A DNA stretch of 64,000 bases, taken from Candidatus Cloacimonadota bacterium (GTDB lineage Bacteria > Cloacimonadota > Cloacimonadia > Cloacimonadales > JAIOQZ01). Positions 17,546-25,956 of this stretch are shown here, piece after piece. A program made the translations under genes and the position numbers. The notes below the pieces were generated by a model. The model was given only the letters and a program-made list of their open reading frames with translations, was not told the DNA's origin and did no database searches. Location: contig JAIOQZ010000027.1 of NCBI GenBank assembly GCA_021108395.1, positions 62,001 to 126,000 of the forward strand, in the 5' to 3' direction. Every line of letters begins with the position of its first letter. Positions within the stretch are counted from its first letter, which is position 1.

Positions 17546-18717
17546 CTATGCCTGCGCCACAGCAGACGCCAGAAAAGCACGGCCTTTTCCCTGTTCAGTT
17601 GCACATACTCGACAACGAAAGCCAGGAAGATGCTGGCGATGAGCGCCACCACGAAATTCGTGATGCACAGACGGGCGCGTCTGGGTTTCGAGCGACGCCC
17701 GGCCAGGCGCGCTTCGTCAATCAGCTCGATGGTTGGCGTGTCCTTGAGTTCATCGATGCGGGCCTGCTCGAACTGCGGATAGAGAAACTCGTATATCTTC
17801 TTCTGCACCTCGAATTCCAGCATCAGCTTGCCATACTTGTACTGTAGTTCCGGAAAGCGATCGAGGGCCAGGATATACTTGGGATGCTCGCTCTCCCGTT
17901 GCCCCTCCATATCGCGGATCTGCTCGGAAAGAATCCGCTGTTTTTCCAGCAACCGCGACATATCCATCGATTCGTCACTCAAGAACTGGCGAGCGTATTC
18001 CAGTTCGAGATCGACTTCCACCTTCGAGGTGACCAGTTCGGCATATATCCCAATAATCTGGCGAGTTTGCTCCTCCAGTTGAATGGTGTTATTCTCTTCG
18101 AGAAACGACTGCAATTGCTTCGCCAGGCTCTCGATTTCGTCCTTCACCTCGTTCAGGCGCTGCTCGATGAATATTCTGTTTTCGCGGCCCTTCGTGATCT
18201 TGTAATGACGATTGTACTGGTCGAGTTCATGCCAGTAGTAGTTGGCGATTTCCCTCGACATCTGTTTGTCTTTCGACAGGATCACGATGTGAACCGTCCC
18301 GTCCTCTTCATCAAAATAGACATCACGGAAGTTGCGGGTGAGCTTTTTCAGGGCGCGCTCCATCGCCACCAGCGAGTCGGACTCTTCAATCTCGAAATGC
18401 TCGATGAGGCTGAACTGGCGGATGACATCCTCGGAGAATGTCCGGCTGCGCATGATGGTCAGAAAATCTTCGCCGCGATAGCTCATTCCACCGCCCAGCA
18501 AAGCGCTGCCAAGCCCGAGAAACGACGCCCCCATCCCCATGAGATTGCCACCGTCGTCAACTGGACGCAACACGGCGTGCGATGTCCAGTACTGGGTTAC
18601 GAAAAGTGCGTATGCGACCGATGCCACACTGACAATGGCCAATATGATCAGTATCATCGTGCGATGCTTGGCGACGATGGTCAGTACGTCGAAAATATCC
18701 GCTTGCTTGTTGCTCAT
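17542..18717 (-). CDS. Polysaccharide chain-length determinant, Wzz family
   Basis: A 391-aa co-polymerase without a kinase domain. A helix near residues 18-40 and one near 362-380 flank a large periplasmic domain rich in coiled coil (about 160-320), the standard Wzz layout. It sets the length of the polymer made by the adjacent Wzy. It is the first gene of the polysaccharide operon and lies 19 nt upstream of nothing else; xth ends 19 nt before its start on the same strand, so read-through from the repair genes is possible. Confidence 0.85.
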   Translation of the reverse strand: MSNKQADIFDVLTIVAKHRTMILIILAIVSVASVAYALFVTQYWTSHAVLRPVDDGGNLMGMGASFLGLGSALLGGGMSYRGEDFLTIMRSRTFSEDVIRQFSLIEHFEIEESDSLVAMERALKKLTRNFRDVYFDEEDGTVHIVILSKDKQMSREIANYYWHELDQYNRHYKITKGRENRIFIEQRLNEVKDEIESLAKQLQSFLEENNTIQLEEQTRQIIGIYAELVTSKVEVDLELEYARQFLSDESMDMSRLLEKQRILSEQIRDMEGQRESEHPKYILALDRFPELQYKYGKLMLEFEVQKKIYEFLYPQFEQARIDELKDTPTIELIDEARLAGRRSKPRRARLCITNFVVALIASIFLAFVVEYVQLNREKAVLFWRLLWRRHR

Positions 18718-18736
18718 AGAATCCTCTTTATTTCAG

Positions 18737-19501
18737 TCAGATTTCAAGTTCTATGCCCACAGGGCAATGGTCGGAGCCAAAGATGTCGGGGCGGATGAAC
18801 GCTCGCTTGAGGCGAGGCAGCAATCCGCGATTTACGATGAAGTAGTCGAGGCGCCAGCCCACGTTCCGTTGCCGGGCCTGGCTGATATAGCTCCACCACG
18901 AGTACTGCTGGGGTCTGTCGTCGAAATGACGGAGCGTGTCGATCCAGCCGTTGTCGAAAAGCTTGTCGAGCCAGGCGCGCTCGATCGGCAGAAACCCCGA
19001 AGTTTTCTCGTTGCTCCTGGGATGGGTGAGGTCGATGGGCTTGTGCGCCGTGTTCACGTCGCCGCACAAGACAACGTCGCGCCCGGCGGCCACATCCGCC
19101 TGCATGAGCTCGAACATGCGGTCGTAGAAGTCGAGCTTGTACTGCAATCGACCCGCGTCGCGCTGGCCGTTGGGAAAGTACACGCCATACAATATGAAGC
19201 CATCGTAATCCGCTCGCAGCACTCGCCCTTCGCTGTCAAAACGTTCTTCGCCGATACTGCGGCTCACTGTTTGCGGCTGCGGTTTGCTGAACAACGCCAC
19301 GCTCGAGTAGCCTTTGCGTTGCGCATGATGCCAATAGACGCCGTAGCTGTCGGGACTGCGCAATTCCGGCGGAATTTGCTCTTCCTGCAGTTTGGTCTCC
19401 TGCAAGCAGAGGATGTCCGGCGATTCGTCGCGTAGGACATCGGCGAAGCCCTTTTTCATCACGGCGCGCAGGCCGTTCACGTTCCACGACCACAAAATCA
19501 T
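18737..19501 (-). CDS. xth: Exodeoxyribonuclease III
   Basis: A 254-aa AP endonuclease and 3'-5' exonuclease of base-excision repair. Catalytic landmarks: LWSWNVNGLRA at the N-terminus, CLQETKL (metal-binding Glu), the Tyr in GVYFPNG, GDVNTAH (Asp-Asn pair) and the final GSDHCPVGIEL with the catalytic His. Length and domain are complete. The start overlaps the nth stop by 4 nt, so AP-site incision enzymes are co-expressed. Confidence 0.94.
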   Translation of the reverse strand: MILWSWNVNGLRAVMKKGFADVLRDESPDILCLQETKLQEEQIPPELRSPDSYGVYWHHAQRKGYSSVALFSKPQPQTVSRSIGEERFDSEGRVLRADYDGFILYGVYFPNGQRDAGRLQYKLDFYDRMFELMQADVAAGRDVVLCGDVNTAHKPIDLTHPRSNEKTSGFLPIERAWLDKLFDNGWIDTLRHFDDRPQQYSWWSYISQARQRNVGWRLDYFIVNRGLLPRLKRAFIRPDIFGSDHCPVGIELEI

Positions 19502-20163
19502 TGCAAACTCTCCCGCGGATGCGTGGTTTGCACACCCACGCGCTCACACTCGCCATAGACGGGGCATCTATCGCAACGCGGATTGCGCGGGTGGCAGAGA
19601 TTCTGGCCAAAGGAGACCAGCAGCGAGTTGAACTCGAGCCAGTAACGCTGTGGCAGCTTCTGGCGTAGCGCCATCTCGGTTTCGAGCGGTGTGGTGGTGC
19701 GCACGTATCCCAGGCGATTCATAATGCGGTTCACATGCACGTCCACGCACACGGCCGGTATGCGAAAAGCGACTGCCAATACGAGATTGGCCGTTTTGCG
19801 GCCCACACCGGGCAACTGCACGAGTTCGTCGATGGTGCGGGGTATCTCGCCGCCAAACTTCCGGCGTAACACGCCAGGCAGCTCGGAGAGATGACGGGCC
19901 TTGTTGCGATAGAACCCAGCGGGATGCACCAGCTTCTCGAGCTGCTCGACGCTAAGCTTTTCGAGGTCGTCGGACGTGTGGACGTGCGCAAACAACCGCC
20001 GCACGACCTCGGTGGTCGTCTCGTCTTTGGTGCGGGCGCTGATGATGGTACCCACCAACACCTTGAACGGATCGCTGGTCTGAGCCTCGATCAGGTCGAT
20101 GACCGGCGTCCGGTGCTCCAGGTAAAACGCTTTCAGCGTTTGGAATACCTTATCGAAATCGAT
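19498..20163 (-). CDS. nth: Endonuclease III, probable AUC start
   Basis: A DNA glycosylase/AP lyase for oxidised pyrimidines. The helix-hairpin-helix LPGVGRKTANLVLA carries the catalytic Lys, the catalytic Asp is in VCVDVHVNR, and the 4Fe-4S loop is C-x6-C-x2-C-x5-C near the end. The first ordinary start is GTG 20061, but it would remove the first helix. The frame stays open upstream to a TAG at 20179-20181 with no ATG, GTG or TTG; ATC 20161-20163 follows GAGGTGGC at good spacing and gives IDFDKVFQTLKAFYLEHRTP, which fits the family. The true protein is probably 221 aa. Confidence 0.88.
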   Translation of the reverse strand: MDFDKVFQTLKAFYLEHRTPVIDLIEAQTSDPFKVLVGTIISARTKDETTTEVVRRLFAHVHTSDDLEKLSVEQLEKLVHPAGFYRNKARHLSELPGVLRRKFGGEIPRTIDELVQLPGVGRKTANLVLAVAFRIPAVCVDVHVNRIMNRLGYVRTTTPLETEMALRQKLPQRYWLEFNSLLVSFGQNLCHPRNPRCDRCPVYGECERVGVQTTHPRESLQ

Positions 20164-20236
20164 GTTGCCACCTCGCTTCTATAGTATTATGTGATGTTCT
20201 TTGCCAAAGGCTTGTTCTGTCAAGCGAAAAGCCTGC

Positions 20237-21178
20237 TCAGGGGGTATGGAGCAGATGCCACTGGTTCGGGTGTATCAATAACTCGTATTGTCCCGGCTCG
20301 ATGAGAGTGGGATCCTTCATCCAGGCTGCGAAATACGTATCGTGAAGGTATTCCAGATGCGAGAAGATGGCCGTATTGTACGAATCATACGCATATATTC
20401 CCAGTTGCAGCAGGCAGCGCTGGTCGAGCAAACGCTCGCCCCACATAACCCTCTGCATGGCCACGGGGCTGCCATGCGCCGCATAGCCAACGACATCCAG
20501 CCCGGTCTGCCGCGTCCACGAGCCGTTGTATTCCACCAGCAGCTCCGGCAGCCGTGCGTTGATGTCCGCCAGGTCGAGAACGTCTTCGCCAATCACATCG
20601 AAATCGACCCCGTCAGGGTATCTTCGTATCTGGTAATTTTCGTCGAATATCACTTGCAAATCGCTTCTGGACATTCTCTCCCAAACGGGGTGACGGTCGT
20701 GCAGATACATGTCGCAAGGTGAGATATGAGGCTGCACGTCCTCACCGCGTGCGCCGGCGAACTCGATGAATGAAAGATAGCTGCGCCGCATGGGGGCATA
20801 GTCGTCTTCAACTGTTTCGTAGGGATTATCGAGCATAACGAACCAGGTGCCTGTGCACGGGCCCAGGTGTGCGCACTGCAAGGTATAGGCGGAGTATGCT
20901 TCACGCATGTCTTCATAATGGATGTCGTAACGCAAGAGAATGAGTCGTTCCGGCAGATTGTTCACATCAGCCTGTAGCCAGTCATTGAAGTCCCATACTG
21001 TGTAGTTCTGTGCGGCGAAGTAACAGTACAGGGAGTCAAGCTCCGGCAGCTCCGCTCGTGCCTGGCCGAGACCGACTTCGCGGGGCGGAATATAGCTGGC
21101 TTCGTTGTAGATTAAATCCAGTATATCACATCCTGTCAGCAACAAGACAGGCAAAAGAAAAAGAATCAGCCGCTTCAT
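20237..21178 (-). CDS. Lipoprotein with polysaccharide-deacetylase-like features
   Basis: A 313-aa protein with a lipoprotein signal (LLLTGC, Cys16). After it, LILLRYDIHYEDM, a HISPCDMY strand and the ending QYELLIHPNQWHL resemble the hypothetical CE4/NodB-like deacetylases, where RHD-type Asp/His residues bind metal and the last motif reads IHPxxW. Here the first motif is RYDIH rather than RHDVD, so activity is uncertain. It would sit on a membrane facing the periplasm. Its ATG overlaps the stop of a 35-aa membrane peptide by 4 nt. Confidence 0.65.
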   Translation of the reverse strand: MKRLILFLLPVLLLTGCDILDLIYNEASYIPPREVGLGQARAELPELDSLYCYFAAQNYTVWDFNDWLQADVNNLPERLILLRYDIHYEDMREAYSAYTLQCAHLGPCTGTWFVMLDNPYETVEDDYAPMRRSYLSFIEFAGARGEDVQPHISPCDMYLHDRHPVWERMSRSDLQVIFDENYQIRRYPDGVDFDVIGEDVLDLADINARLPELLVEYNGSWTRQTGLDVVGYAAHGSPVAMQRVMWGERLLDQRCLLQLGIYAYDSYNTAIFSHLEYLHDTYFAAWMKDPTLIEPGQYELLIHPNQWHLLHTP

Positions 21179-21282
21179 GACTGCTGCCGCTTCTTCACGC
21201 GCACCACAAGAATAAAAACAACGAGCATGACGGCTGTAGCGAATACACCGAACATGAGTGGAATAACGACACTGACTTCCAT
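21175..21282 (-). CDS. Small single-helix membrane protein, 35 aa
   Basis: ATG 21282 follows a strong GGAGGTGA ribosome site. The peptide starts MEVSVVIPLMFGVFATAVML, continues as one hydrophobic helix (about residues 4-26) and ends with the basic tail VRVKKRQQS, which predicts an outside N-terminus and a cytoplasmic tail. Its TGA overlaps the lipoprotein ATG (ATGA), so the lipoprotein is probably translated by coupling. I do not recognise a family. The ribosome site and the overlap argue that it is real. Confidence 0.65.
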   Translation of the reverse strand: MEVSVVIPLMFGVFATAVMLVVFILVVRVKKRQQS

Positions 21283-21479
21283 GTCACCTCCATATTGCCG
21301 ACAAAACACACTTCCAATCGCTCAACCAGTATGTGGAGCGCTATCCTGTTTGTCCAGTTTTGCTTCTCGGAGCCCACTGGGCCAGGCAAACCGACACGCC
21401 TGCGGGCTGTTCTGGCCGGCCGCTCAGGTATAGCGAATATTTCCATTGACATTTTCATAATTGTCCCCAATTTGTATGT

Positions 21480-22976
21480 ATGAGAAAACGAATGCGCCCA
21501 ACTGATGTTTCCATCAAAAAACTGGCAGAAAACCTGTGCTCCGCCCGCAAGGCCGGCGACACACAGGAAACGGCAAACATCCTGAAGCAGTTGATAGCAG
21601 CCTGTCAAACAGACGCGAACACAAGTGGCTGCATCAGCTACAGTGAAGAGCTGATTGAACTGCTGCGGCAGATGAAAGATCCCCGCGAACTTGCCAGGCA
21701 ACTGATGAACCTGAGCCAGTATTATATCGCATTGCCGGACAACGACTCTGCTCTTGAGGCATTGCAAGAGGCGAAGGCGATATTCGAGACGCTCGACAAC
21801 CAACTTGACATCGCTCGTGTAAACGTCTCTACAGGTGAGTTGCTACGCGTTCTCGGCCACACGAACGAATGCCTGTCACATCTCAATACCGCCCTGCAAA
21901 TTTTCGAGAAGCATACCGCCGAACTCGAGAAGCCCGAACATGTCGATGACAAGCTGGCTTTCGTCGGCACACTCAATACTCTCGGTCTTATCTACAATCG
22001 GCTCAGTTCACCACAGAAAGCCAGGCTATATCTGGAGCGCGCGTTGGCCCTCAATCGGCAATTGAATCACACTGTCGGCACTATGCAGACGCTGATAAAT
22101 CTTGGAGTTTCATACAGCCGTGAAAGCTCTACAAAGACATTCAAGTTCTATCGTGAGGCATTGCAACTCGCGGAGAGCATCGGCAACCAACAGTACATCG
22201 CTATCCTGACCAACAACATCGGCAGTGTGCATGAGGATATCGAGGAATATGACAAAGCGCTGGAATACTACAAGTGCGCCATAGAGATTTCCGAAAAGCA
22301 CAACCTTAAACGCTATCACTCTTTCTTCAACAAGCATATCGGTGAGGTGCATCTCAAGACCGGTTTGTATGGGAAAGCCATCGAGCGCCTGCAACTGGCA
22401 TTGGATCTGGCGCGGCGTGACGGCTTGCGGGGTGAAGAAGGGGAAACGCTGGAGCTGATGTATAAGGTATGCAAACAAACCGGGGATTTCGAACGAGCGC
22501 TCGAGTATTACGAAGAGCATATTCGTATTCACAACGAGATTCAGGGCGAGAACACCCAGCAGCAGATCGAAAGGATTACCGCGGAATTCGAGGTCAAGCT
22601 GCATCGTCGAGAGACTGAAACATTGCGCCACAAAAACGCCGAGTTGGAGGAAGCAAACCTTCTGCTCAAAGAGCACAGAGACGAGCTGCTGATGCTGGAG
22701 CGCAAGAATACCGCCCTGGCCGTGGCCGTAACCGCCCACCACGAGATAAATCAACCGCTCATGGTCATCAAAGGGCACCTCGACATGCTGATATTCGAGG
22801 CCGAGAACGAAATGAACAACGAGATACAGCTTCGCCACTTCGAGCGCATCGACCAGTCTATCTCAAAGATTACAAGTCTCCTGACGCGCTATAGCAGCAG
22901 CGAACTCATCGACTTCACATATTACAGCCCGACCACGCAGATGGCGATCTTCGACACCGACGAGAACGATGAGTAG
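21480..22976 (+). CDS. TPR protein with histidine-kinase dimerisation helix but no ATPase domain
   Basis: A 498-aa cytoplasmic protein. About residues 20-350 form tandem tetratricopeptide repeats (for example the LNTLGLIYNRLSSPQKARLYLE and NNIGSVHEDIEEYDKALEYYK units), followed by a coiled coil (about 355-415) and a segment VAVTAHHEINQPLMVIKGHL (from about residue 418) that matches the H-box of histidine-kinase DHp domains. The normal HATPase domain with N, G1 and G2 boxes is absent; the protein ends 70 residues later. It could be a phosphotransfer or dimerisation partner of a kinase encoded elsewhere. No clear ribosome site precedes ATG 21480; ATG 21492 is an alternative. Confidence 0.75.
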   Translation: MRKRMRPTDVSIKKLAENLCSARKAGDTQETANILKQLIAACQTDANTSGCISYSEELIELLRQMKDPRELARQLMNLSQYYIALPDNDSALEALQEAKAIFETLDNQLDIARVNVSTGELLRVLGHTNECLSHLNTALQIFEKHTAELEKPEHVDDKLAFVGTLNTLGLIYNRLSSPQKARLYLERALALNRQLNHTVGTMQTLINLGVSYSRESSTKTFKFYREALQLAESIGNQQYIAILTNNIGSVHEDIEEYDKALEYYKCAIEISEKHNLKRYHSFFNKHIGEVHLKTGLYGKAIERLQLALDLARRDGLRGEEGETLELMYKVCKQTGDFERALEYYEEHIRIHNEIQGENTQQQIERITAEFEVKLHRRETETLRHKNAELEEANLLLKEHRDELLMLERKNTALAVAVTAHHEINQPLMVIKGHLDMLIFEAENEMNNEIQLRHFERIDQSISKITSLLTRYSSSELIDFTYYSPTTQMAIFDTDENDE

Positions 22977-23009
22977 CTGAGCAAGCTGGGCACAGCGTTT
23001 TCTGACTGC

Positions 23010-23834
23010 TTATCGTTCCGCCGAATTGCCGGCGATGCGCCACAGGAATATCGAGCCGGCGCAGGCGACATTGAGTGAATTCACCGCCCCCTGCAACGGG
23101 ATGTTCACTACGCAATCCGACAACTCTTTGAAGCGTACGCTGATGCCCTTCGCCTCGTTACCGAGAACAAGCGCTATAGGTCGTTTCAGGCAGGGGTCGG
23201 TTATCGAGGTATCGCCTGCCGAATCAGTGCCGACAATGGTCAGTCGGTATTGTCGCTTGGCCTGCGCCAACCAACACGCGAGCTCCTCGAAATGCTCGAC
23301 ATGCAGCGCCCTTGTATGAAACACGGCCCCCAGGCTCGATCTGATCACTTTGGGGTCGTAGATGTCCACGCAATGCCCTGTGGTGATTACCGCATCGACG
23401 CCGAACGAGTTCGCCGAGCGGATGACAGCGCCCAGGTTGCCGTTGTCGCTGGGGCGATCGAATATCAGGATGAAGAGGGCGCTGCTCAGTGCAATGTCGG
23501 CGAGCCGCAGTTTCTCATACTCGATTGTGATGATAAGCTCTGATGGGTCGGTTTTATCCGACAGGTCGCTGTAGAGGCCGTTCTCAAGCTGAATCAGCTC
23601 CTCATATCTCGTATGGCCGATGGTTTCCCTGGCCCAGTTCGACAACCTATCGTAGTCGGCGAACAGCACTTTCTTCACGCGAGCGCCGGCCGACAGCGCC
23701 TGCTTGATCGACTCGATGCCCTCGATGAATATCTCTCTGTGCTCGCTTCTCTTCCTGCGATTCTGTTTCAGCGACTCGATAACCTGAAACTTGTCGTTGC
23801 TCTTGCAGATTCTCTGCCTTTCGGGGGTTTTCAT
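23010..23834 (-). CDS. SpoU/TrmH-family RNA 2'-O-methyltransferase
   Basis: A 274-aa protein with an N-terminal substrate-binding region (about 15-100) and a C-terminal SPOUT domain. The knot motifs are visible: NGNLGAVIRSANSFGVDAV, LVLGNEAKGIS and IPLQGAVNSLNVACAGSIF. It would methylate a ribose in tRNA or rRNA; the exact target is not deducible. ATG 23834 has GAGGAG upstream, so the in-frame extension to 23921 is rejected. Repeat copy B lies directly upstream. Confidence 0.85.
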   Translation of the reverse strand: MKTPERQRICKSNDKFQVIESLKQNRRKRSEHREIFIEGIESIKQALSAGARVKKVLFADYDRLSNWARETIGHTRYEELIQLENGLYSDLSDKTDPSELIITIEYEKLRLADIALSSALFILIFDRPSDNGNLGAVIRSANSFGVDAVITTGHCVDIYDPKVIRSSLGAVFHTRALHVEHFEELACWLAQAKRQYRLTIVGTDSAGDTSITDPCLKRPIALVLGNEAKGISVRFKELSDCVVNIPLQGAVNSLNVACAGSIFLWRIAGNSAER

Positions 23835-23922
23835 GTTGCTCCTCGGTGATTCGAGTAGTGGAAACGTTTGCCTCCCGAATACATAAGATGCGTAAGGAAG
23901 AATCACTTCGCTACGTGACAAG

Positions 23923-24061
23923 CTTACCTTTTTCGAGAAAAAGGTAAGACCAAAAAGCTTTAGCGGATGCTACGCATCCTATGTGCAAAGCATATTCATG
24001 TGACACAAAGGATGCGTAGCATCCGCAAGAGTTTTTGATCCCACTTTTTGCAAAAAGTGGG
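23923..24061. repeat. Dispersed palindromic repeat, copy B
   Basis: Hairpin CTTACCTTTTT-CGAG-AAAAAGGTAAG (23923-23948) opens the element and CCCACTTTTTGCAAAAAGTGGG (24040-24061) closes it. Between them the left half GCGGATGCTACGCATCC is mirrored by GGATGCGTAGCATCCGC in the right half, so the whole unit is close to one long palindrome. It shares this design and long identical blocks with copies at 8591 and 53195. It separates the methyltransferase gene from the end of ugp and could serve as terminator for neither or both transcripts. Confidence 0.78.
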
Positions 24062-24092
24062 CTTGGTTAATCCCGCCGTAACGCCCCTGCTC

Positions 24093-25454
24093 CTAACCCA
24101 GCAACGTCTCGCCCTCGACGGTGGTATGCTCGACGCGCATTGGGCTGGTGGCCGTGATATGCGCTTCGCCTTTCACCACCACTCCATCGCCAAAAGTAAC
24201 ATCACCCGCAACCTCGAGACTGGTGCAATGCAGCAGCGAAGGCGGCTGGCTGGGTACGCGCTGTTCGAGCTGGCCGATGGTTTTGAAGAACCGCTCGTCG
24301 AGCGTGACCACCGGCGCCTCGGTGCGGCCGGCTGCCAACGCCACGCGCCAGTCGTCGGTGAGGACAAAGACGTCTGACCACAGGCTGAACAGGTCGTTGG
24401 TCTTCTTGACGGGCGCAAACCGCGTGCGCGGCACGATGATTGCCCTGGCGCCCTCGAACACGCCAATGGCCGCACCCATGGCCGTCTCGACCTGATAAAC
24501 CGGCACGCCCTCGACCACCTTGGCGTTGAGAATGAGCGGCAACTCCAGCACGTTGTCGTTGGCGTCCAGCCGCTGCTTCAGCGCCTTGAGATTGACCCAC
24601 AGGTTATTGGTGTTGAACCAGCTATACAGCGAAACGTCCTGAAACTCGCCGACCTCGTCGTCGGGACACTGGGCGCTCTCGCGCAGTAGCAGGCGGCCAT
24701 CGCGTGACTGGCAGAGGTGCCCGCCCTTGCTGTCCATCTCGGTACGCCGGCAAACCTCCATGAGGAATGGCAGCTTCAACCGCGCAAAGTAGGTGGCGAT
24801 GCGGTCATCGACAATCGCGCCGAGATTATCGCTGTTGGAGACGAACATGTATTCGTAGCCGCGCTCGAGCAGCAAATCGAGAACGCCCGATATGGCCAGC
24901 GCCATGTAGATGTCGCCGTGACCGGGCGGATTCCAGTTGAGCTTGTCGTCACTCGCTTCGAGCGGAGTGAGGTCGTCGCGGCGCACCTTGGGAAACTTGT
25001 TCTGCACAAAATCGAGCGGCAGGCCGTGCAGGGCAAGATTGGGATAGCGGGACAGATGCGCCAGCGTGTCGTCACGCGTGTTGAACGAGTTCATGAACAA
25101 CAGCGGTACATTCAGGCCTTGCTCGCACAGATGCAAAGCCTGGCGAGCGATGATATCGAGGAAGCTCAGCCCCTGCTTCACCGGCAGCAGCGACTTGGCG
25201 CGCGAAAGCCCCATGCCTGTGCCCAGTCCGCCGTTGAGCTTGCAGAACACCAGCTTCTTCAACACCTCGGGGTCGCCCTCGGGCAAGGCGTGGTAGTCGG
25301 CCAGGCTGTTTGCGTCTGGTGGGCCAATCTCGGCGTGGCTCATTTTGCCGGTGGCGCCTTCGATGATGTGGCGATAGTAGGCGGCGAAAGTGTCGATGAC
25401 GATGGTATCGAGCCCTTCTTGTTGCATACGGGCAACGAACTGCGGCAGATGCAT
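24093..25454 (-). CDS. UTP--glucose-1-phosphate uridylyltransferase, UGP2-like
   Basis: A 453-aa enzyme of the UDPGP family (eukaryotic UGP2/UAP type, not bacterial GalU) that makes UDP-sugar, probably UDP-glucose, for glycan synthesis. The nucleotide-binding signature LNGGLGTGMGLSRAKSLLPV lies near residues 72-91, followed by FMNSFNTRDDT, PPGHGDIY and VSNSDNLGA (metal-binding Asp). A left-handed beta-helix-like tail ends the protein. ATG 25454 follows TGGAGG; the longer frame is rejected. It supplies precursors for the polysaccharide genes in the window. Confidence 0.85.
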   Translation of the reverse strand: MHLPQFVARMQQEGLDTIVIDTFAAYYRHIIEGATGKMSHAEIGPPDANSLADYHALPEGDPEVLKKLVFCKLNGGLGTGMGLSRAKSLLPVKQGLSFLDIIARQALHLCEQGLNVPLLFMNSFNTRDDTLAHLSRYPNLALHGLPLDFVQNKFPKVRRDDLTPLEASDDKLNWNPPGHGDIYMALAISGVLDLLLERGYEYMFVSNSDNLGAIVDDRIATYFARLKLPFLMEVCRRTEMDSKGGHLCQSRDGRLLLRESAQCPDDEVGEFQDVSLYSWFNTNNLWVNLKALKQRLDANDNVLELPLILNAKVVEGVPVYQVETAMGAAIGVFEGARAIIVPRTRFAPVKKTNDLFSLWSDVFVLTDDWRVALAAGRTEAPVVTLDERFFKTIGQLEQRVPSQPPSLLHCTSLEVAGDVTFGDGVVVKGEAHITATSPMRVEHTTVEGETLLG

Positions 25455-25540
25455 GTGGCCTCCATGGACATTCAACTGCCATGAAGATAACAAGGGGCAG
25501 GTTGACGTCAATCAATTTCATGTGGAAGCGCGGAAAAGAA

Positions 25541-25566
25541 AAAGGGGAACCGAGCGGTTCCCCTTT
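25541..25566 (-). terminator. Intrinsic terminator after rplS
   Basis: A perfect 12-bp stem AAAGGGGAACCG / CGGTTCCCCTTT with a 2-nt centre (25541-25566), followed on the minus strand by a T-rich run. It ends the rpsP-rplS operon 15 nt after the rplS stop and separates it from ugp. Confidence 0.88.
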
Positions 25567-25580
25567 AATTTCGTCTGCTA

Positions 25581-25931
25581 TCAGTAACGCTTCTTCTCCT
25601 TCACACGGGCGGCCTTTCCCTTCACGCGGCGAAGGTAGAACAGCTTGGCCCTGCGAACGTGACCGAAGCGTACCACTTCGATCTTGTCAATCATCGGTGA
25701 ATGCAACGGGAGTATTCGCTCTACGGCGACCCCGTGGCTCACCTTGCGGACGGTGAACGTCTTGCCGGCGCCCATACCGCGCCGCTGAATCACGATTCCC
25801 TGAAAGACCTGGATGCGCTCTTTCGCGCCTTCCTTGATCTTGTAGTGCACCTTGATGGTATCACCTACACGAAATTCAGGCATATCGGTGCGAAGCTGCT
25901 CCTTGCCTGCCATTTGTAGAATATCCATCAT
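25581..25931 (-). CDS. rplS: 50S ribosomal protein L19
   Basis: A 116-aa large-subunit protein at the 30S-50S interface. The body [50 protein letters not shown] and the basic end [12 protein letters not shown] are typical. Two ATGs follow GGAGG; the second (25928) has the better spacing. It closes the canonical rpsP-rimM-trmD-rplS order and is followed by a strong terminator. Confidence 0.96.
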   Translation of the reverse strand: MMDILQMAGKEQLRTDMPEFRVGDTIKVHYKIKEGAKERIQVFQGIVIQRRGMGAGKTFTVRKVSHGVAVERILPLHSPMIDKIEVVRFGHVRRAKLFYLRRVKGKAARVKEKKRY

Positions 25932-25956
25932 CCCTCCTTTTATTTCTCGGAATGGG

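Noticed and set aside
21195-21803. A 202-aa minus-strand frame
   Set aside because: Antisense to the TPR gene and overlapping the supported 35-aa peptide in another frame; no family or ribosome site.
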